A stretch of 14,388 nt of DNA from Actinomycetes bacterium. Lineage in GTDB: Bacteria; Actinomycetota; Acidimicrobiia; Spongiisociales; UBA5794. The notes beneath the pieces are model-generated. The model had not been told where the DNA came from. It ran no database searches and was given only the letters and a program-made list of their open reading frames with translations. The number at the start of each line of letters is the position of its first letter. Position 1 is the first letter of the stretch. Both the position numbers and the translations under genes were made by a program. Shown here in pieces: positions 1-7,460 of the stretch. The DNA is taken from contig JAHEEL010000037.1 of assembly GCA_024640745.1 (NCBI GenBank), positions 1 to 14,388 of the forward strand, given 5' to 3'.

Positions 1-1
1 C

Positions 2-643
2 CGGTTCACCGACCGCGCCCTGCTCGGGGCGGCCCTCACGCATCCGTCGTATGCCGCAGAGAATCCCGGCGCCGCGGACTACCAGCGGCTCGAGTTCCTC
101 GGAGATGCCGTTCTCGAACTCGCGGTGACCCATTTCATCTACGAGGCGTTCCCCGAGGCGAGCGAGGGCGAGATGACACTCCTGCGTGCCGCCGTGGTCG
201 CGGAACCGGCTCTGGCGGCGATCGCCGAGGCGTGGGAGATCCCCGACCTCGTGCTGCTCGGCAGGGGCGAGGACCAGTCCGGTGGTCGAGCGAAGCAGTC
301 CATCCTCGCCGACATCGTTGAGGCGCTGCTGGCCGCGGTGTTTCTCGATGCTGGGTTCGAGCGTGTCGAGGTGATCGTCCGCGACCACTGGGCGCCGGGC
401 ATTCGCGACCGCTCCGGAGCTCCCGGGCAACGCGATTACAAGACGCGTCTCCAGGAAGCGCTGGTGGCAACCGGACGCACCATCGAGTACGCGGTCACCG
501 AGACCGGGCCGCAGCACGCCAAGCGATTCACCGCGACCGTCCTCGGCTCGGGTGAAGTGCTCGCCACCGGCGACGGCACGTCGAAAAAGCGTGCCGAGCA
601 GGCAGCCGCCCGTCGAGCCCTCGAATCTCTCAACGGCGGTTGA
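2..643 (+). CDS. rnc: Ribonuclease III, 5'-truncated by the window edge
   Basis: This double-strand-specific endoribonuclease matures rRNA precursors and processes some mRNAs in the cytoplasm. The reading frame is open from base 2, so the start codon lies outside the window; 213 residues are visible, and probably only a short N-terminal piece is missing (family length about 220-250). The RNase III signature RLEFLGDAVL is at visible residues 29-38, with E31 and D35 as metal ligands. The second acidic pair, D104 and E107, lies in ILADIVEALLAAVFLDAG. A double-stranded RNA-binding domain covers roughly 145-210 and ends in the typical SKKRAEQAAARRALE helix. The residue three before the first catalytic Glu is Gln where E. 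coli has Glu38, a common substitution. It precedes smc by 88 bases in the same direction; the mutM gene often found between them in actinobacteria is absent. Identification is secure. Confidence 0.96.
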   Translation, partial: RFTDRALLGAALTHPSYAAENPGAADYQRLEFLGDAVLELAVTHFIYEAFPEASEGEMTLLRAAVVAEPALAAIAEAWEIPDLVLLGRGEDQSGGRAKQSILADIVEALLAAVFLDAGFERVEVIVRDHWAPGIRDRSGAPGQRDYKTRLQEALVATGRTIEYAVTETGPQHAKRFTATVLGSGEVLATGDGTSKKRAEQAAARRALESLNGG

Positions 644-717
644 CAACCTGCGACGGCATTCGCTGCCTGCGGTCCGCGATCGGCGACGCATAGTCACACC
701 CATGTAATTCCCGCCAC

Positions 718-723
718 TATGCT
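718..723 (+). promoter_or_regulatory. Candidate -10 element (TATGCT) for a leaderless smc transcript
   Basis: TATGCT fits the TANNNT -10 pattern and ends 8 bases before the smc GTG, the spacing expected if transcription begins at or next to the start codon. No Shine-Dalgarno sequence precedes that GTG, and no good -35 element is visible. Leaderless starts are common in actinobacteria. This is inference from spacing only; read-through from rnc remains possible. Confidence 0.35.
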
Positions 724-731
724 CCTGCGCT

Positions 732-3700
732 GTGCTGCTGAAGAAGCTCGCGCTCGTCGGCTTCAAGTCGTTCGCCGACCGCACCCGGCTCGAATTCGAC
801 GCCGGGGTGAACGTCGTGGTCGGCCCGAACGGAACCGGCAAATCCAACCTCCTCGATGCCGTCGCTTGGGTCATGGGGACGCAGGCGACGCGCTCGCTCA
901 GAACGGAGAGGATGGAGGATGTGGTCTTCGCGGGAACCGCAACTCGGCCTGCCGTCTCGCGCGCTGAAGTGTCGCTCACGTTCGACAACGGCGATGGATT
1001 CCTGCCTATCGATCTGTCCGAGATCACCATCACGCGGCGCCTCTACCGAGACGGCACATCCGAGTACGAGATGAACCGTACGCCGTGCCGGCTGCTCGAT
1101 ATCCAGGAGCTGCTCTCCGACGGCGGGGTGGGGCGACACCAACACGTCCTGGTCTCACAGGGCGAGATCGGCTCGATCCTCACCGCACGGCCCGACGAGC
1201 ATCGAGCCGTCATCGAAGAGGCGGCGGGCATCACAAAGCACCGCAGCCGTCGCGATCGCGCCGTCCGGCGCCTCGACGCCACCGAACAAGACGTCGATCG
1301 GCTCACCGACATACTCGGAGAGAAGCGCCGAGCTTTGCGGCCGCTGAAGCGCCAGGCCAACGCCGCGGCCCGGCACGGTGCGGTGAAGGCCGAAGCGAAG
1401 GCTCTCCGGCTCTGGCTCGGCGGCGAGGCAATCCGTGGCCTTCGGTCACACGAGGCCGAGGCTACTGCGGAAGACGCGGCGCGAGCAGACCAACTCGCGG
1501 CCGAGGAAGCAGAGCTCGCCGAACTGCTGGTTGGGCTCACCGAGTTGAGGTCCTCCGCCGGCGAGGCGGGCGCGGCCCTCGAACGCGATACCGCCGCTGC
1601 AGCACGCCTCGAAACCGTGGTCGAGCGACTCCGCCGTTACGGTCTGGTTGCACGCGAGCGCCGGGTTGCCATCGAAGGCCGAATCGAGGGGGCGGGCGAG
1701 CGCAGAAGCGATCTCTCGACCGAACAGCGCGAGATCGTCGAGGGAATCGCCGAGGCGAACGCCGCCGTAGCGCGCCTCAGCGAGGAGCTCGAGCGTCGCT
1801 CCGGCACGCTCGAAGCCCTCGAAGACGAGGAGCGAGCCATCGCAGAGCAGATCCAGCTACCGGCCGCGGGACTCGTCGCCAACCTCCGTGGAGACCTCAG
1901 AGCCCTCGAGAATGCCGCGGAGCGAGACCGGAGGGAAGTCGAAGCCATTCGAACACGGCGCCGTGTCGTGCTCGAGCGGCTCGACGAGGAGACGAGCGAA
2001 ACGGTTGAACTGAATCGCTCGATCCAGCAGGCGGATGCCGCGGTCACGGCATCGCAACGAGGCTACGACGATGCTCGCTCGCACCGTGTCGCCGCCGAAG
2101 AGATGTGGGAGCGGATCGACCAGGAACACGCCGACGTGCTCATCGCCGTAGCCGCGGCCGAGGCGCGCATTGAAGCGCACGAAGCGGCGATTGCCGGGAT
2201 AGGGGATCCGGCCGCTCGCGCCCTGGCAGAGCGCCACGACGGAGTGACCGGCGCAGTTGTTGCGTCACTCGACGCCTCGCCGGAGGTCGCGGCCGCCGTC
2301 GATCAAGCGCTGGGTCCGTGGGCGGATGCATATCTGGCTTCCGGCCGATCCGACATCCACGACCTCGCCGCGGCACTGAAGGCGGAGGGGCTCGGCGGCG
2401 TTTCGCTCGTCGATCCGTCGGTGCGTCGCGGCGTCCCCGCACGGGAGGCGGCTGCAGAGCTTGGTCTCGATGCTCTGGTCGATGTCCTCGGTTCGAACGC
2501 GAACCGGGCGGTAGCCGAAGCACTCCTCGGCGATGTGGTGTTTGCCGCCGCGTGGGAGACTGCCTGGAGCGTCGTCCAGCGCTATCCGCACCTACGTGCC
2601 GTCACCCCGGAAGGCGACGTCGTCACCGGATCGGGAATTCGCGTCGCTCAACCGGACGGCACGGGGTTCGCCGCCCTCGAAGCCGCACGCGTCCAACTCG
2701 AGATCGCCGAACGCGAGCGGTCGCGAACGGAGAGCCGGCGTGCCGCTGTTCGGCGGGATCTTGAAGCGGCACGCCGTGTGGAACGCACGGCACTCGACGA
2801 TCTCGAAGCGCTCGAGGCGCGTATCGCAGGCCACACGGAGGCCCTCGACCTGGTCGGTCGGGCTCGTGCCGCCGGCGAAGCGGAACGAGAGCGCCTCGAC
2901 GCACGATCCGCCGCCCTGGCCGAATCCGACGACGCCCGCGCGGAACGAATCGCAGAGCTGCATGCCCGACTCGCCGATCTGGAAGGCGAGGAGGCGGCGC
3001 GCCAGGCGGCGTGGGAAGCCCTCAACGAGCGACGCCGCGAGATCGCCAAGCGCCGGGATGAAGCGCGTCGTCTTCGCGACGAGTGCGCCGCCGAGTTCGC
3101 CGGCGTCATCGAACGCCACACCATGCTCGAGCGGCGGTTGGAACGCGTTGTGATGGACCTCGATCAGCTCGAGCTCGTGCCGGAGAACGACTCGCGCATC
3201 GATGCACTCGCCGATATCGAGACGCGGGCCGCCCGCGTCGCAGCCATCGCGCAACGGCACATCGCCGAGCTGCGCACGCGCCAGCGCAATCGTCGGCTCG
3301 AGGTGGGAACCACTGCGGATGCCCTCGGCACGTCCGAGGAGCGCCGCGAACGACTCGAGCAGTCGATCTCGACGGCAAAGGAGCGGCGATCGGTGCTTGC
3401 GGTTGAGCTCGCCGAGGTACGCGTTCGGCTCGAGTCGGGTGCCGAACGGCTGCGTCGCGATGCCGACGCTTCCGTGGAACAAGCACTCGCAGCGCCCCGC
3501 CCTGACCTCGACGATGGCGTTGATCCGAAGGTTCGCCTCGAAAGCCTCGAGGCAGACCTCCGCCGCATGGGCCCGATCAATCCGCTGGCCGCTGCGGAAT
3601 ATGAGGAACTCTCGGCAGAGGTCTCTCTCCTCGAGGATCAGCTCGCCGACCTCAACGAGTCGAGGAGCGAGTTACGCAAGGTCATCGCAGCGCTCGACGA

Positions 3701-4172
3701 GGAGATGGCAAGCCTGTTCATGGAGGCCTACGAGGAGATCTCCGGGCTCTACCAGGAGAATTTCGCGCTGGTCTTCCCCGGCGGACGCGGGCGCCTTCGC
3801 CTCGTGGACCCGAAGCATCCCCTGGAGTCGGGGGTCGAGGTCGAAGCCCAGCCCCACGGCAAGAAGGTCGGCCGGTTGGCCCTCCTCTCCGGCGGAGAAC
3901 GAAGCCTGGCGGCGTTGGCTTTCCTCTTCGCTGTCTTCCGCGCCCGCCCGTCGCCGTTCTACGTGCTCGATGAGGTGGAGGCGGCGCTCGACGACGCGAA
4001 CCTGCACCGGTTCCTCCACCTGGTCGATACCCTCCGCTCGTCGGCTCAGCTCGTGATCATCACCCACCAGCAACAGACCATGGAGGCTGCCGATATGCTG
4101 TACGGCGTCACCATGGAGCCCGGCGAGTCGTCAAAGGTGCTGGCGCGCCGTATGTCGCGCGTGACCAGCTAG
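732..4172 (+). CDS. smc: Chromosome segregation/condensation ATPase SMC
   Basis: This is the core subunit of the SMC-ScpAB condensin, which extrudes and compacts DNA and aids segregation. It has 1146 residues, a typical length. The GTG start gives MLLKKLALVGFKSFADR, matching the family N-terminus. Walker A GPNGTGKS is at 31-38, with Thr where Ser or Cys is usual. A Q-loop-type VSQGEIGSIL follows near 140. Long coiled coils (about 165-500 and 645-980) flank a hinge at about 504-640. The C-terminal head carries the ABC signature LSGGE at 1052-1056, Walker B ending in D1080-E1081, and a D-loop in LDEVEAALDDAN. The hinge lacks the usual paired glycines (reported as a finding). It is followed 25 bases later by ftsY, a common pairing in bacteria. 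scpA and scpB are not in the window. Identification is secure. Confidence 0.97.
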   Translation: MLLKKLALVGFKSFADRTRLEFDAGVNVVVGPNGTGKSNLLDAVAWVMGTQATRSLRTERMEDVVFAGTATRPAVSRAEVSLTFDNGDGFLPIDLSEITITRRLYRDGTSEYEMNRTPCRLLDIQELLSDGGVGRHQHVLVSQGEIGSILTARPDEHRAVIEEAAGITKHRSRRDRAVRRLDATEQDVDRLTDILGEKRRALRPLKRQANAAARHGAVKAEAKALRLWLGGEAIRGLRSHEAEATAEDAARADQLAAEEAELAELLVGLTELRSSAGEAGAALERDTAAAARLETVVERLRRYGLVARERRVAIEGRIEGAGERRSDLSTEQREIVEGIAEANAAVARLSEELERRSGTLEALEDEERAIAEQIQLPAAGLVANLRGDLRALENAAERDRREVEAIRTRRRVVLERLDEETSETVELNRSIQQADAAVTASQRGYDDARSHRVAAEEMWERIDQEHADVLIAVAAAEARIEAHEAAIAGIGDPAARALAERHDGVTGAVVASLDASPEVAAAVDQALGPWADAYLASGRSDIHDLAAALKAEGLGGVSLVDPSVRRGVPAREAAAELGLDALVDVLGSNANRAVAEALLGDVVFAAAWETAWSVVQRYPHLRAVTPEGDVVTGSGIRVAQPDGTGFAALEAARVQLEIAERERSRTESRRAAVRRDLEAARRVERTALDDLEALEARIAGHTEALDLVGRARAAGEAERERLDARSAALAESDDARAERIAELHARLADLEGEEAARQAAWEALNERRREIAKRRDEARRLRDECAAEFAGVIERHTMLERRLERVVMDLDQLELVPENDSRIDALADIETRAARVAAIAQRHIAELRTRQRNRRLEVGTTADALGTSEERRERLEQSISTAKERRSVLAVELAEVRVRLESGAERLRRDADASVEQALAAPRPDLDDGVDPKVRLESLEADLRRMGPINPLAAAEYEELSAEVSLLEDQLADLNESRSELRKVIAALDEEMASLFMEAYEEISGLYQENFALVFPGGRGRLRLVDPKHPLESGVEVEAQPHGKKVGRLALLSGGERSLAALAFLFAVFRARPSPFYVLDEVEAALDDANLHRFLHLVDTLRSSAQLVIITHQQQTMEAADMLYGVTMEPGESSKVLARRMSRVTS

Positions 4173-4186
4173 ACGTTCGCCGCCGC

Positions 4187-4194
4187 AAGGAGGA
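4187..4194 (+). promoter_or_regulatory. Strong ribosome binding site of ftsY
   Basis: AAGGAGGA stands three bases before the GTG at 4198 and is a near-perfect complement to the 16S 3' end. It fixes the ftsY start, so the hydrophobic N-terminus is really part of the protein. It contrasts with smc and ffh, which have no such site. Confidence 0.85.
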
Positions 4195-4197
4195 TTT

Positions 4198-5205
4198 GTG
4201 AACGCCACCGTGTTGATGCTGCTCGTCGTCGTGGTCGTTGCCCTTGTCGCGATCACGGTCTTCTTCGTCCTGCGGTCACGCGAGAAGCCGGCCGCGCCGC
4301 AGCAACCGGCAGGCGTCCGCGAGACGGGCCTCCGCTTGCAGCTTGCGCGAACGCGCACGGCGATCGGAGGGCGGCTCGGCACCCTGCTGCGGTCGGACAC
4401 GCTCGACGATCGGTTCTGGGATGAGCTCGAGGAGACCCTCATTGCCGCCGACGTCGGAGTCGCCACCAGCGCATCATCGGTGAACGCGGTGCGGCGACAG
4501 AAGCCGAACGACGGCGAGGAAGCTCGCCGGATGCTCGAAGGAGCGCTCATCGACCAGATGTCGGGCCGCGATCGCACGCTGCACCTCGAGGGTTCGCCCG
4601 CCGTGGTTCTCGTCGTGGGGGTCAACGGCACCGGAAAGACGACGTCGATTGCGAAGATCGCCGGCCTCCTCGGTGAAGGTGGCCGCACGTCGGTGCTCGG
4701 GGCCGCCGACACGTTCCGCGCTGCAGCCGACGAGCAGCTCCGCACCTGGGCGGGGCGCGTCGGCGTCGACGTGGTTTCCGGCGCTCCCGGGTCCGACCCG
4801 GCGTCGGTCGCCTATGACGCCTACCAGACGGCGGTGTCCTCGGGCGCCGATGTCGTTCTCGTCGACACGGCGGGCCGCCTGCATTCGAAGAGCAATCTCA
4901 TGGATGAGCTCGGGAAGGTGGCCCGCGTGCTCCGGCGCGAGGCGGGGGAGATCGGCGAAGTCTTGCTCGTGCTCGACGGGACCACCGGGCAGAACGGAAT
5001 CGGGCAGGCGCGAAGCTTTGCCGATGTGGTCGGCGTGACCGGCATCGTGCTGACCAAGCTCGACGGCACGGCCAAGGGCGGCGTTGCCATTGCCGTCGAG
5101 CAAGAGCTCGACATCCCGGTGAAGTTCATTGGTGTCGGCGAAGGCGTGCACGACCTCGTACCATTCGATCCGCAAGCATTCGTCGAAGCCCTGTTGGAGC
5201 CATGA
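4198..5205 (+). CDS. ftsY: Signal recognition particle receptor FtsY
   Basis: This membrane-associated GTPase receives ribosome-nascent chain-SRP complexes from Ffh and delivers them to the Sec translocon. It has 335 residues. Residues 4-24 form one hydrophobic segment (VLMLLVVVVVALVAITVFFV) followed by basic residues, so this FtsY appears anchored by a transmembrane helix instead of the long acidic A domain of E. coli; this is known in some actinobacteria. The N domain is at about 45-125 and the GTPase domain follows: G1 GVNGTGKTT at 141-149, DTFRAAA at 171-177, DTAGR at 223-227, TKLDG at 286-290 and a GVGEG closing motif. G1 has GTGKTTS where GxGKTTT is usual. Its TGA overlaps the cdd ATG by four bases. 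It is told from Ffh by the DTFRAAA motif and the lack of an M domain. Confidence 0.97.
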   Translation: MNATVLMLLVVVVVALVAITVFFVLRSREKPAAPQQPAGVRETGLRLQLARTRTAIGGRLGTLLRSDTLDDRFWDELEETLIAADVGVATSASSVNAVRRQKPNDGEEARRMLEGALIDQMSGRDRTLHLEGSPAVVLVVGVNGTGKTTSIAKIAGLLGEGGRTSVLGAADTFRAAADEQLRTWAGRVGVDVVSGAPGSDPASVAYDAYQTAVSSGADVVLVDTAGRLHSKSNLMDELGKVARVLRREAGEIGEVLLVLDGTTGQNGIGQARSFADVVGVTGIVLTKLDGTAKGGVAIAVEQELDIPVKFIGVGEGVHDLVPFDPQAFVEALLEP

Positions 5206-5597
5206 CCGATCAGGATCGACTCATCGCAGCAGCCGCGGCAGCCGCACGGCAGTCGTACTCGCCCTATAGCCGCTATCGCGTTGGGGCAGTTGTCGTTGCG
5301 AGCAACGGTGCCGAATACACGGGATGCAACGTCGAGAACGCGGCGTACGGGGCGTCGATCTGCGCCGAGGCGAATGCGATCACGAACGCCGTCGCCGACG
5401 GGGTCCGCGAGATCGACACCGTGGCGGTCACATGCCTCGACGGGGACGGGTGCTCACCGTGCGGCAACTGCCGACAGATCATGCGCGAGTTCGGCGTCCG
5501 CCGCGTCATCCTGACCGATCCGGCCGGCGATCCCCTCGAGTACGCCCTCGACGATCTGCTCCCCAGGTCCTTCGGTCCAGAAGACCTGCAGGACTGA
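5202..5597 (+). CDS. cdd: Cytidine deaminase
   Basis: It hydrolytically deaminates cytidine and deoxycytidine to uridine and deoxyuridine, feeding pyrimidine salvage. It has 131 residues, the size of the small homotetrameric zinc enzymes. Visible landmarks are the substrate loop SPYSRYRVGA (19-28), NVENAAYG (42-49), the zinc/proton-shuttle motif C53-A-E55, and the second zinc pair in PCGNC (C86 and C89). The zinc is thus held by three cysteines, as in the tetrameric class. Its ATG overlaps the ftsY stop (ATGA), so the two are probably translationally coupled. The products uridine and deoxyuridine are substrates for the DeoA-type phosphorylase and Upp encoded on the other strand of this window, although cdd is not in that operon. 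Identification is secure. Confidence 0.96.
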   Translation: MTDQDRLIAAAAAAARQSYSPYSRYRVGAVVVASNGAEYTGCNVENAAYGASICAEANAITNAVADGVREIDTVAVTCLDGDGCSPCGNCRQIMREFGVRRVILTDPAGDPLEYALDDLLPRSFGPEDLQD

Positions 5598-5604
5598 GAC
5601 GCTC

Positions 5605-5662
5605 GATACGAGACACTAGACACGAGACCGGACCCACCGTCTCGAGTCTCGTGTCTCGAATC
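5605..5662. repeat. Inverted repeat made of tandem seven-base units
   Basis: Two 24-base arms (5605-5628 and 5639-5662) are complementary at 21 of 24 positions around a 10-base loop. Each arm is itself three tandem heptads: ACGAGAC, ACTAGAC, ACGAGAC on the left and GTCTCGA, GTCTCGT, GTCTCGA on the right. The element fills the gap between the convergent stops of cdd (5597) and etfA (5666). As RNA, either strand can form a long hairpin, so it may act as a two-way terminator or an mRNA 3'-end stabiliser. No clean U-tract follows on either side (only TCTCTCTTT on +). The heptad structure suggests a dispersed repeat family, but only one copy is in this window. Confidence 0.8.
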
Positions 5663-5665
5663 TGC

Positions 5666-6613
5666 CTATCTCTCTTTGAGGGCCTCGGTCAGCTTTGGCA
5701 GGACCGAATGCAGGTCTCCGACGATTCCCAGGTCGGCGACGGCGAAGATCGGGGCCTCGGCGTCCTTGTTGATCGCGATGATCGTTCCTGCGTTTTTCAT
5801 TCCCACCACGTGCTGCATGGCGCCCGACACACCTGCGGCGATGTAGATGTCTGGCTTGACGGTCTTGCCGGTTTGTCCGACCTGGAGTCGTGCCGGCACC
5901 CATCCGGCGTCCACGACTGCTCGGGTCGCGCCGATCGCCGCCTTGAGCTGTGTTGCCAGGTCTTCGATGAGGCTCCACTTCTCCTCGCTCCCGACGCCGC
6001 GCCCACCCGACACGACGACGGCGGCAGCCTCGAGATCGGGGCCCTCGCTTTCCTCAACGTGGGACTCGACGATGACGGCCGTTCCCGACCGCCCGACGTC
6101 CGGTTCTGTGACGGGGACGATCTCCGCGACGGAACCGCCGCTCGGTTCTGCGGCGAACGCTTTCGGCCGAACAAAGATGATCGCCGGGGCGTCGCTCGTG
6201 AACTCGGTGACGACGGCCTGCGTGCCGCCGAGGATCTCGCTCGTCACACTGACCGGCGGCCCACTGGAAACGTCGACGGCATTGGCGAGGACCGGGCGTC
6301 CGAGTCTCGCGGAGAGACGGCCGCCGACGTCGCGGTCGGTGTTGTCCATGCCGAACAAGATCAGGTCGGCTCCGTGTTCCTCGACGAGCGCGGCGAGCGC
6401 GGCGGCTGCGGCGGCCGACGGCAGGTGCTCGTCGGTTGTCATGTGGAAGACCTTCGCCGCTCCGTGAGATCCGAGTTCTTCGATCGCCGTCTCGCTTCCC
6501 GCCCCGATGTGGAACACGTTGGTCTCGCCGATCGCACGAGCCTTGGTGAGCAGTTCAAGAGCAGACGCCGATGCGTGGCCGCCAGCCTCTTCGCTGAATA
6601 CCCAGATCGTCAT
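5666..6613 (-). CDS. etfA: Electron transfer flavoprotein alpha subunit
   Basis: With EtfB this forms the FAD-containing soluble carrier that takes electrons from acyl-CoA and related dehydrogenases and passes them to ETF:quinone oxidoreductase. It has 315 residues, normal for the family. The N-terminal half is the variable nucleotide-fold domain. The C-terminal FAD domain shows SGGRGVG at 202-208, an arginine-bearing DAGWVPARLQVGQTGKTVKP stretch at 235-254, the IAAGVSGAMQH loop at 258-268 and INKDAEAPIFAVADLGIVGD at 281-300. The ATG at 6613 directly abuts the etfB stop (TGA then ATG with no gap), and AAGGTGA just upstream inside etfB is a suitable ribosome binding site. No dehydrogenase partner or ETF-quinone oxidoreductase gene is in the window, so the physiological electron donor cannot be named. 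Confidence 0.95.
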   Translation of the reverse strand: MTIWVFSEEAGGHASASALELLTKARAIGETNVFHIGAGSETAIEELGSHGAAKVFHMTTDEHLPSAAAAAALAALVEEHGADLILFGMDNTDRDVGGRLSARLGRPVLANAVDVSSGPPVSVTSEILGGTQAVVTEFTSDAPAIIFVRPKAFAAEPSGGSVAEIVPVTEPDVGRSGTAVIVESHVEESEGPDLEAAAVVVSGGRGVGSEEKWSLIEDLATQLKAAIGATRAVVDAGWVPARLQVGQTGKTVKPDIYIAAGVSGAMQHVVGMKNAGTIIAINKDAEAPIFAVADLGIVGDLHSVLPKLTEALKER

Positions 6614-7390
6614 TCAGATCACCTTCGCCTGTTCCAGGAGGGCGACGATCCTGAGGTAGCCCTCACCGTCGTCCTCGACGATCTCGCCGGCTTCTCGAGC
6701 GGGAATGACGCTCACGGATGAGATCGCCTGGCCGGCTCCGGTATCCCCGACCTGGTCGGCAGAGAACCCGAGGTCCTCTGCCGTGAGCGTCTCGATCGGT
6801 TTCTTCTTCGCCTGCATGATTCCCTTGAACGTGGGATACCGCGGTTCGACGACGCCGGAGGTCACCGACAGCACGGCCGGCAGGGGGGCTTCGACCACGT
6901 CATAGCCGCCGGCGGTCTGTTGCTCGATGCGGATGGCGCCGTCGGTGGCTTCGACCTTGCGCGCGAACGTGAGCGAGGGAACATCGAGAATCTCGGCGAT
7001 CTGTTGCGGTACGACGCCGGTGTACCCATCGGTCGATTCGGTGCCGGCGATGACCAGGTCGAAGCCTTCCCGCTCAATCGACGCAGCAAGAACTCTGGCC
7101 GTCGTCAGAGCGTCCGACCCAGCGAGGTTCGGGTCGTCGATGATGACCGCCTTGTCGGCGCCCATGGCGAGAGCCTGGCGGATCCCCTGCAGCGACCCCG
7201 ACGGCGACATCGAGTAGAGAGTGACGGAACCGTCGTCCTCTTCGGCGAGCTGGAGTCCGACCTCGACGCCGAATCGATCGGTGTCGTCGAGAACCTGATC
7301 GTTCGGGCGCACGACACGATGCGTGTCCGGCGAGAGTTCATACGGCGTCGCCGGGTCTGGGATCTGCTTCACACAGACCGCGATTCTCAT
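6614..7390 (-). CDS. etfB: Electron transfer flavoprotein beta subunit
   Basis: This is the AMP-binding partner of EtfA in the ETF heterodimer. It has 258 residues from the chosen start, normal length. It opens MRIAVCVKQIPDP, the classic EtfB N-terminus. Other landmarks are the nucleotide-site loop GTESTDGYTGVVP at 116-128 and the signature EPRYPTFKGIMQAKKKPI at 182-199, which includes the loop that docks dehydrogenase partners. An in-frame ATG 33 bases further upstream was rejected: it would add 11 residues unlike the family and lies inside the proposed -10 box, whereas AAGGAG stands 10 bases before the chosen ATG. The gene sits 70 bases downstream of the purine nucleoside phosphorylase gene and has its own likely promoter. 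It resembles the housekeeping catabolic type of EtfB; a bifurcating type cannot be excluded by motif reading alone. Confidence 0.95.
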   Translation of the reverse strand: MRIAVCVKQIPDPATPYELSPDTHRVVRPNDQVLDDTDRFGVEVGLQLAEEDDGSVTLYSMSPSGSLQGIRQALAMGADKAVIIDDPNLAGSDALTTARVLAASIEREGFDLVIAGTESTDGYTGVVPQQIAEILDVPSLTFARKVEATDGAIRIEQQTAGGYDVVEAPLPAVLSVTSGVVEPRYPTFKGIMQAKKKPIETLTAEDLGFSADQVGDTGAGQAISSVSVIPAREAGEIVEDDGEGYLRIVALLEQAKVI

Positions 7391-7400
7391 GACGGTACGG

Positions 7401-7406
7401 CTCCTT
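7401..7406 (-). promoter_or_regulatory. Ribosome binding site deciding the etfB start
   Basis: On the minus strand AAGGAG lies 10 bases before the ATG at 7390. It supports the shorter EtfB over the in-frame ATG at 7423. Confidence 0.65.
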
Positions 7407-7421
7407 GCATCGGGTACCGGC

Positions 7422-7451
7422 ATGATACTCCAACTTTGAGCGTTGACTCAA
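7422..7451 (-). promoter_or_regulatory. Sigma70-type promoter of etfBA
   Basis: Read on the minus strand, TTGAGT (7451-7446) and TATCAT (7427-7422) are separated by 18 bases and match the -35 and -10 consensus at 4/6 and 5/6 positions. The predicted start of transcription is near 7414-7416, leaving a leader of about 25 bases that holds the AAGGAG site. The promoter sits in the 70-base gap between the purine nucleoside phosphorylase stop and etfB, which suggests etfBA can be expressed separately from the upstream salvage operon. Confidence 0.55.
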
Positions 7452-7452
7452 A
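7435..7452. promoter_or_regulatory. Palindrome overlapping the etfBA -35 box (possible operator)
   Basis: TTTGAG and CTCAAA form perfect 6-base half-sites around a 6-base centre, covering the proposed -35 hexamer. The position suits a repressor site. The stem is too short and lacks a U-tract in the etfB direction, so a terminator is less likely. No regulator gene is adjacent, so a cognate protein cannot be proposed. Confidence 0.35.
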
Positions 7453-7460
7453 AACCGGGT

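Noticed and set aside
640..645. Perfect TTGACA hexamer at the rnc stop, as a -35 for smc
   Set aside because: No -10-like hexamer occurs 16-19 bases downstream, so it is probably chance.
2592..3482. A 296-codon open frame on the - strand inside smc
   Set aside because: It lies opposite the SMC coiled coil, whose Glu/Ala/Arg-rich codons leave the antisense frame open; no family features are seen.
5605..5662. Short tandem units as a CRISPR array
   Set aside because: Units are seven bases with no spacers, arranged as one inverted pair, and no cas genes are nearby.
5324..6721. A 465-codon open frame on the + strand opposite etfA/etfB
   Set aside because: It mirrors the codon bias of the real minus-strand genes, has no recognisable family features, begins inside cdd, and lies opposite two certain proteins.
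7435..7452. TTTGAG/CTCAAA stem as a terminator after the salvage operon
   Set aside because: The 6-base stem is weak and no U-tract follows it on the minus strand; its overlap with a good promoter fits an operator better.
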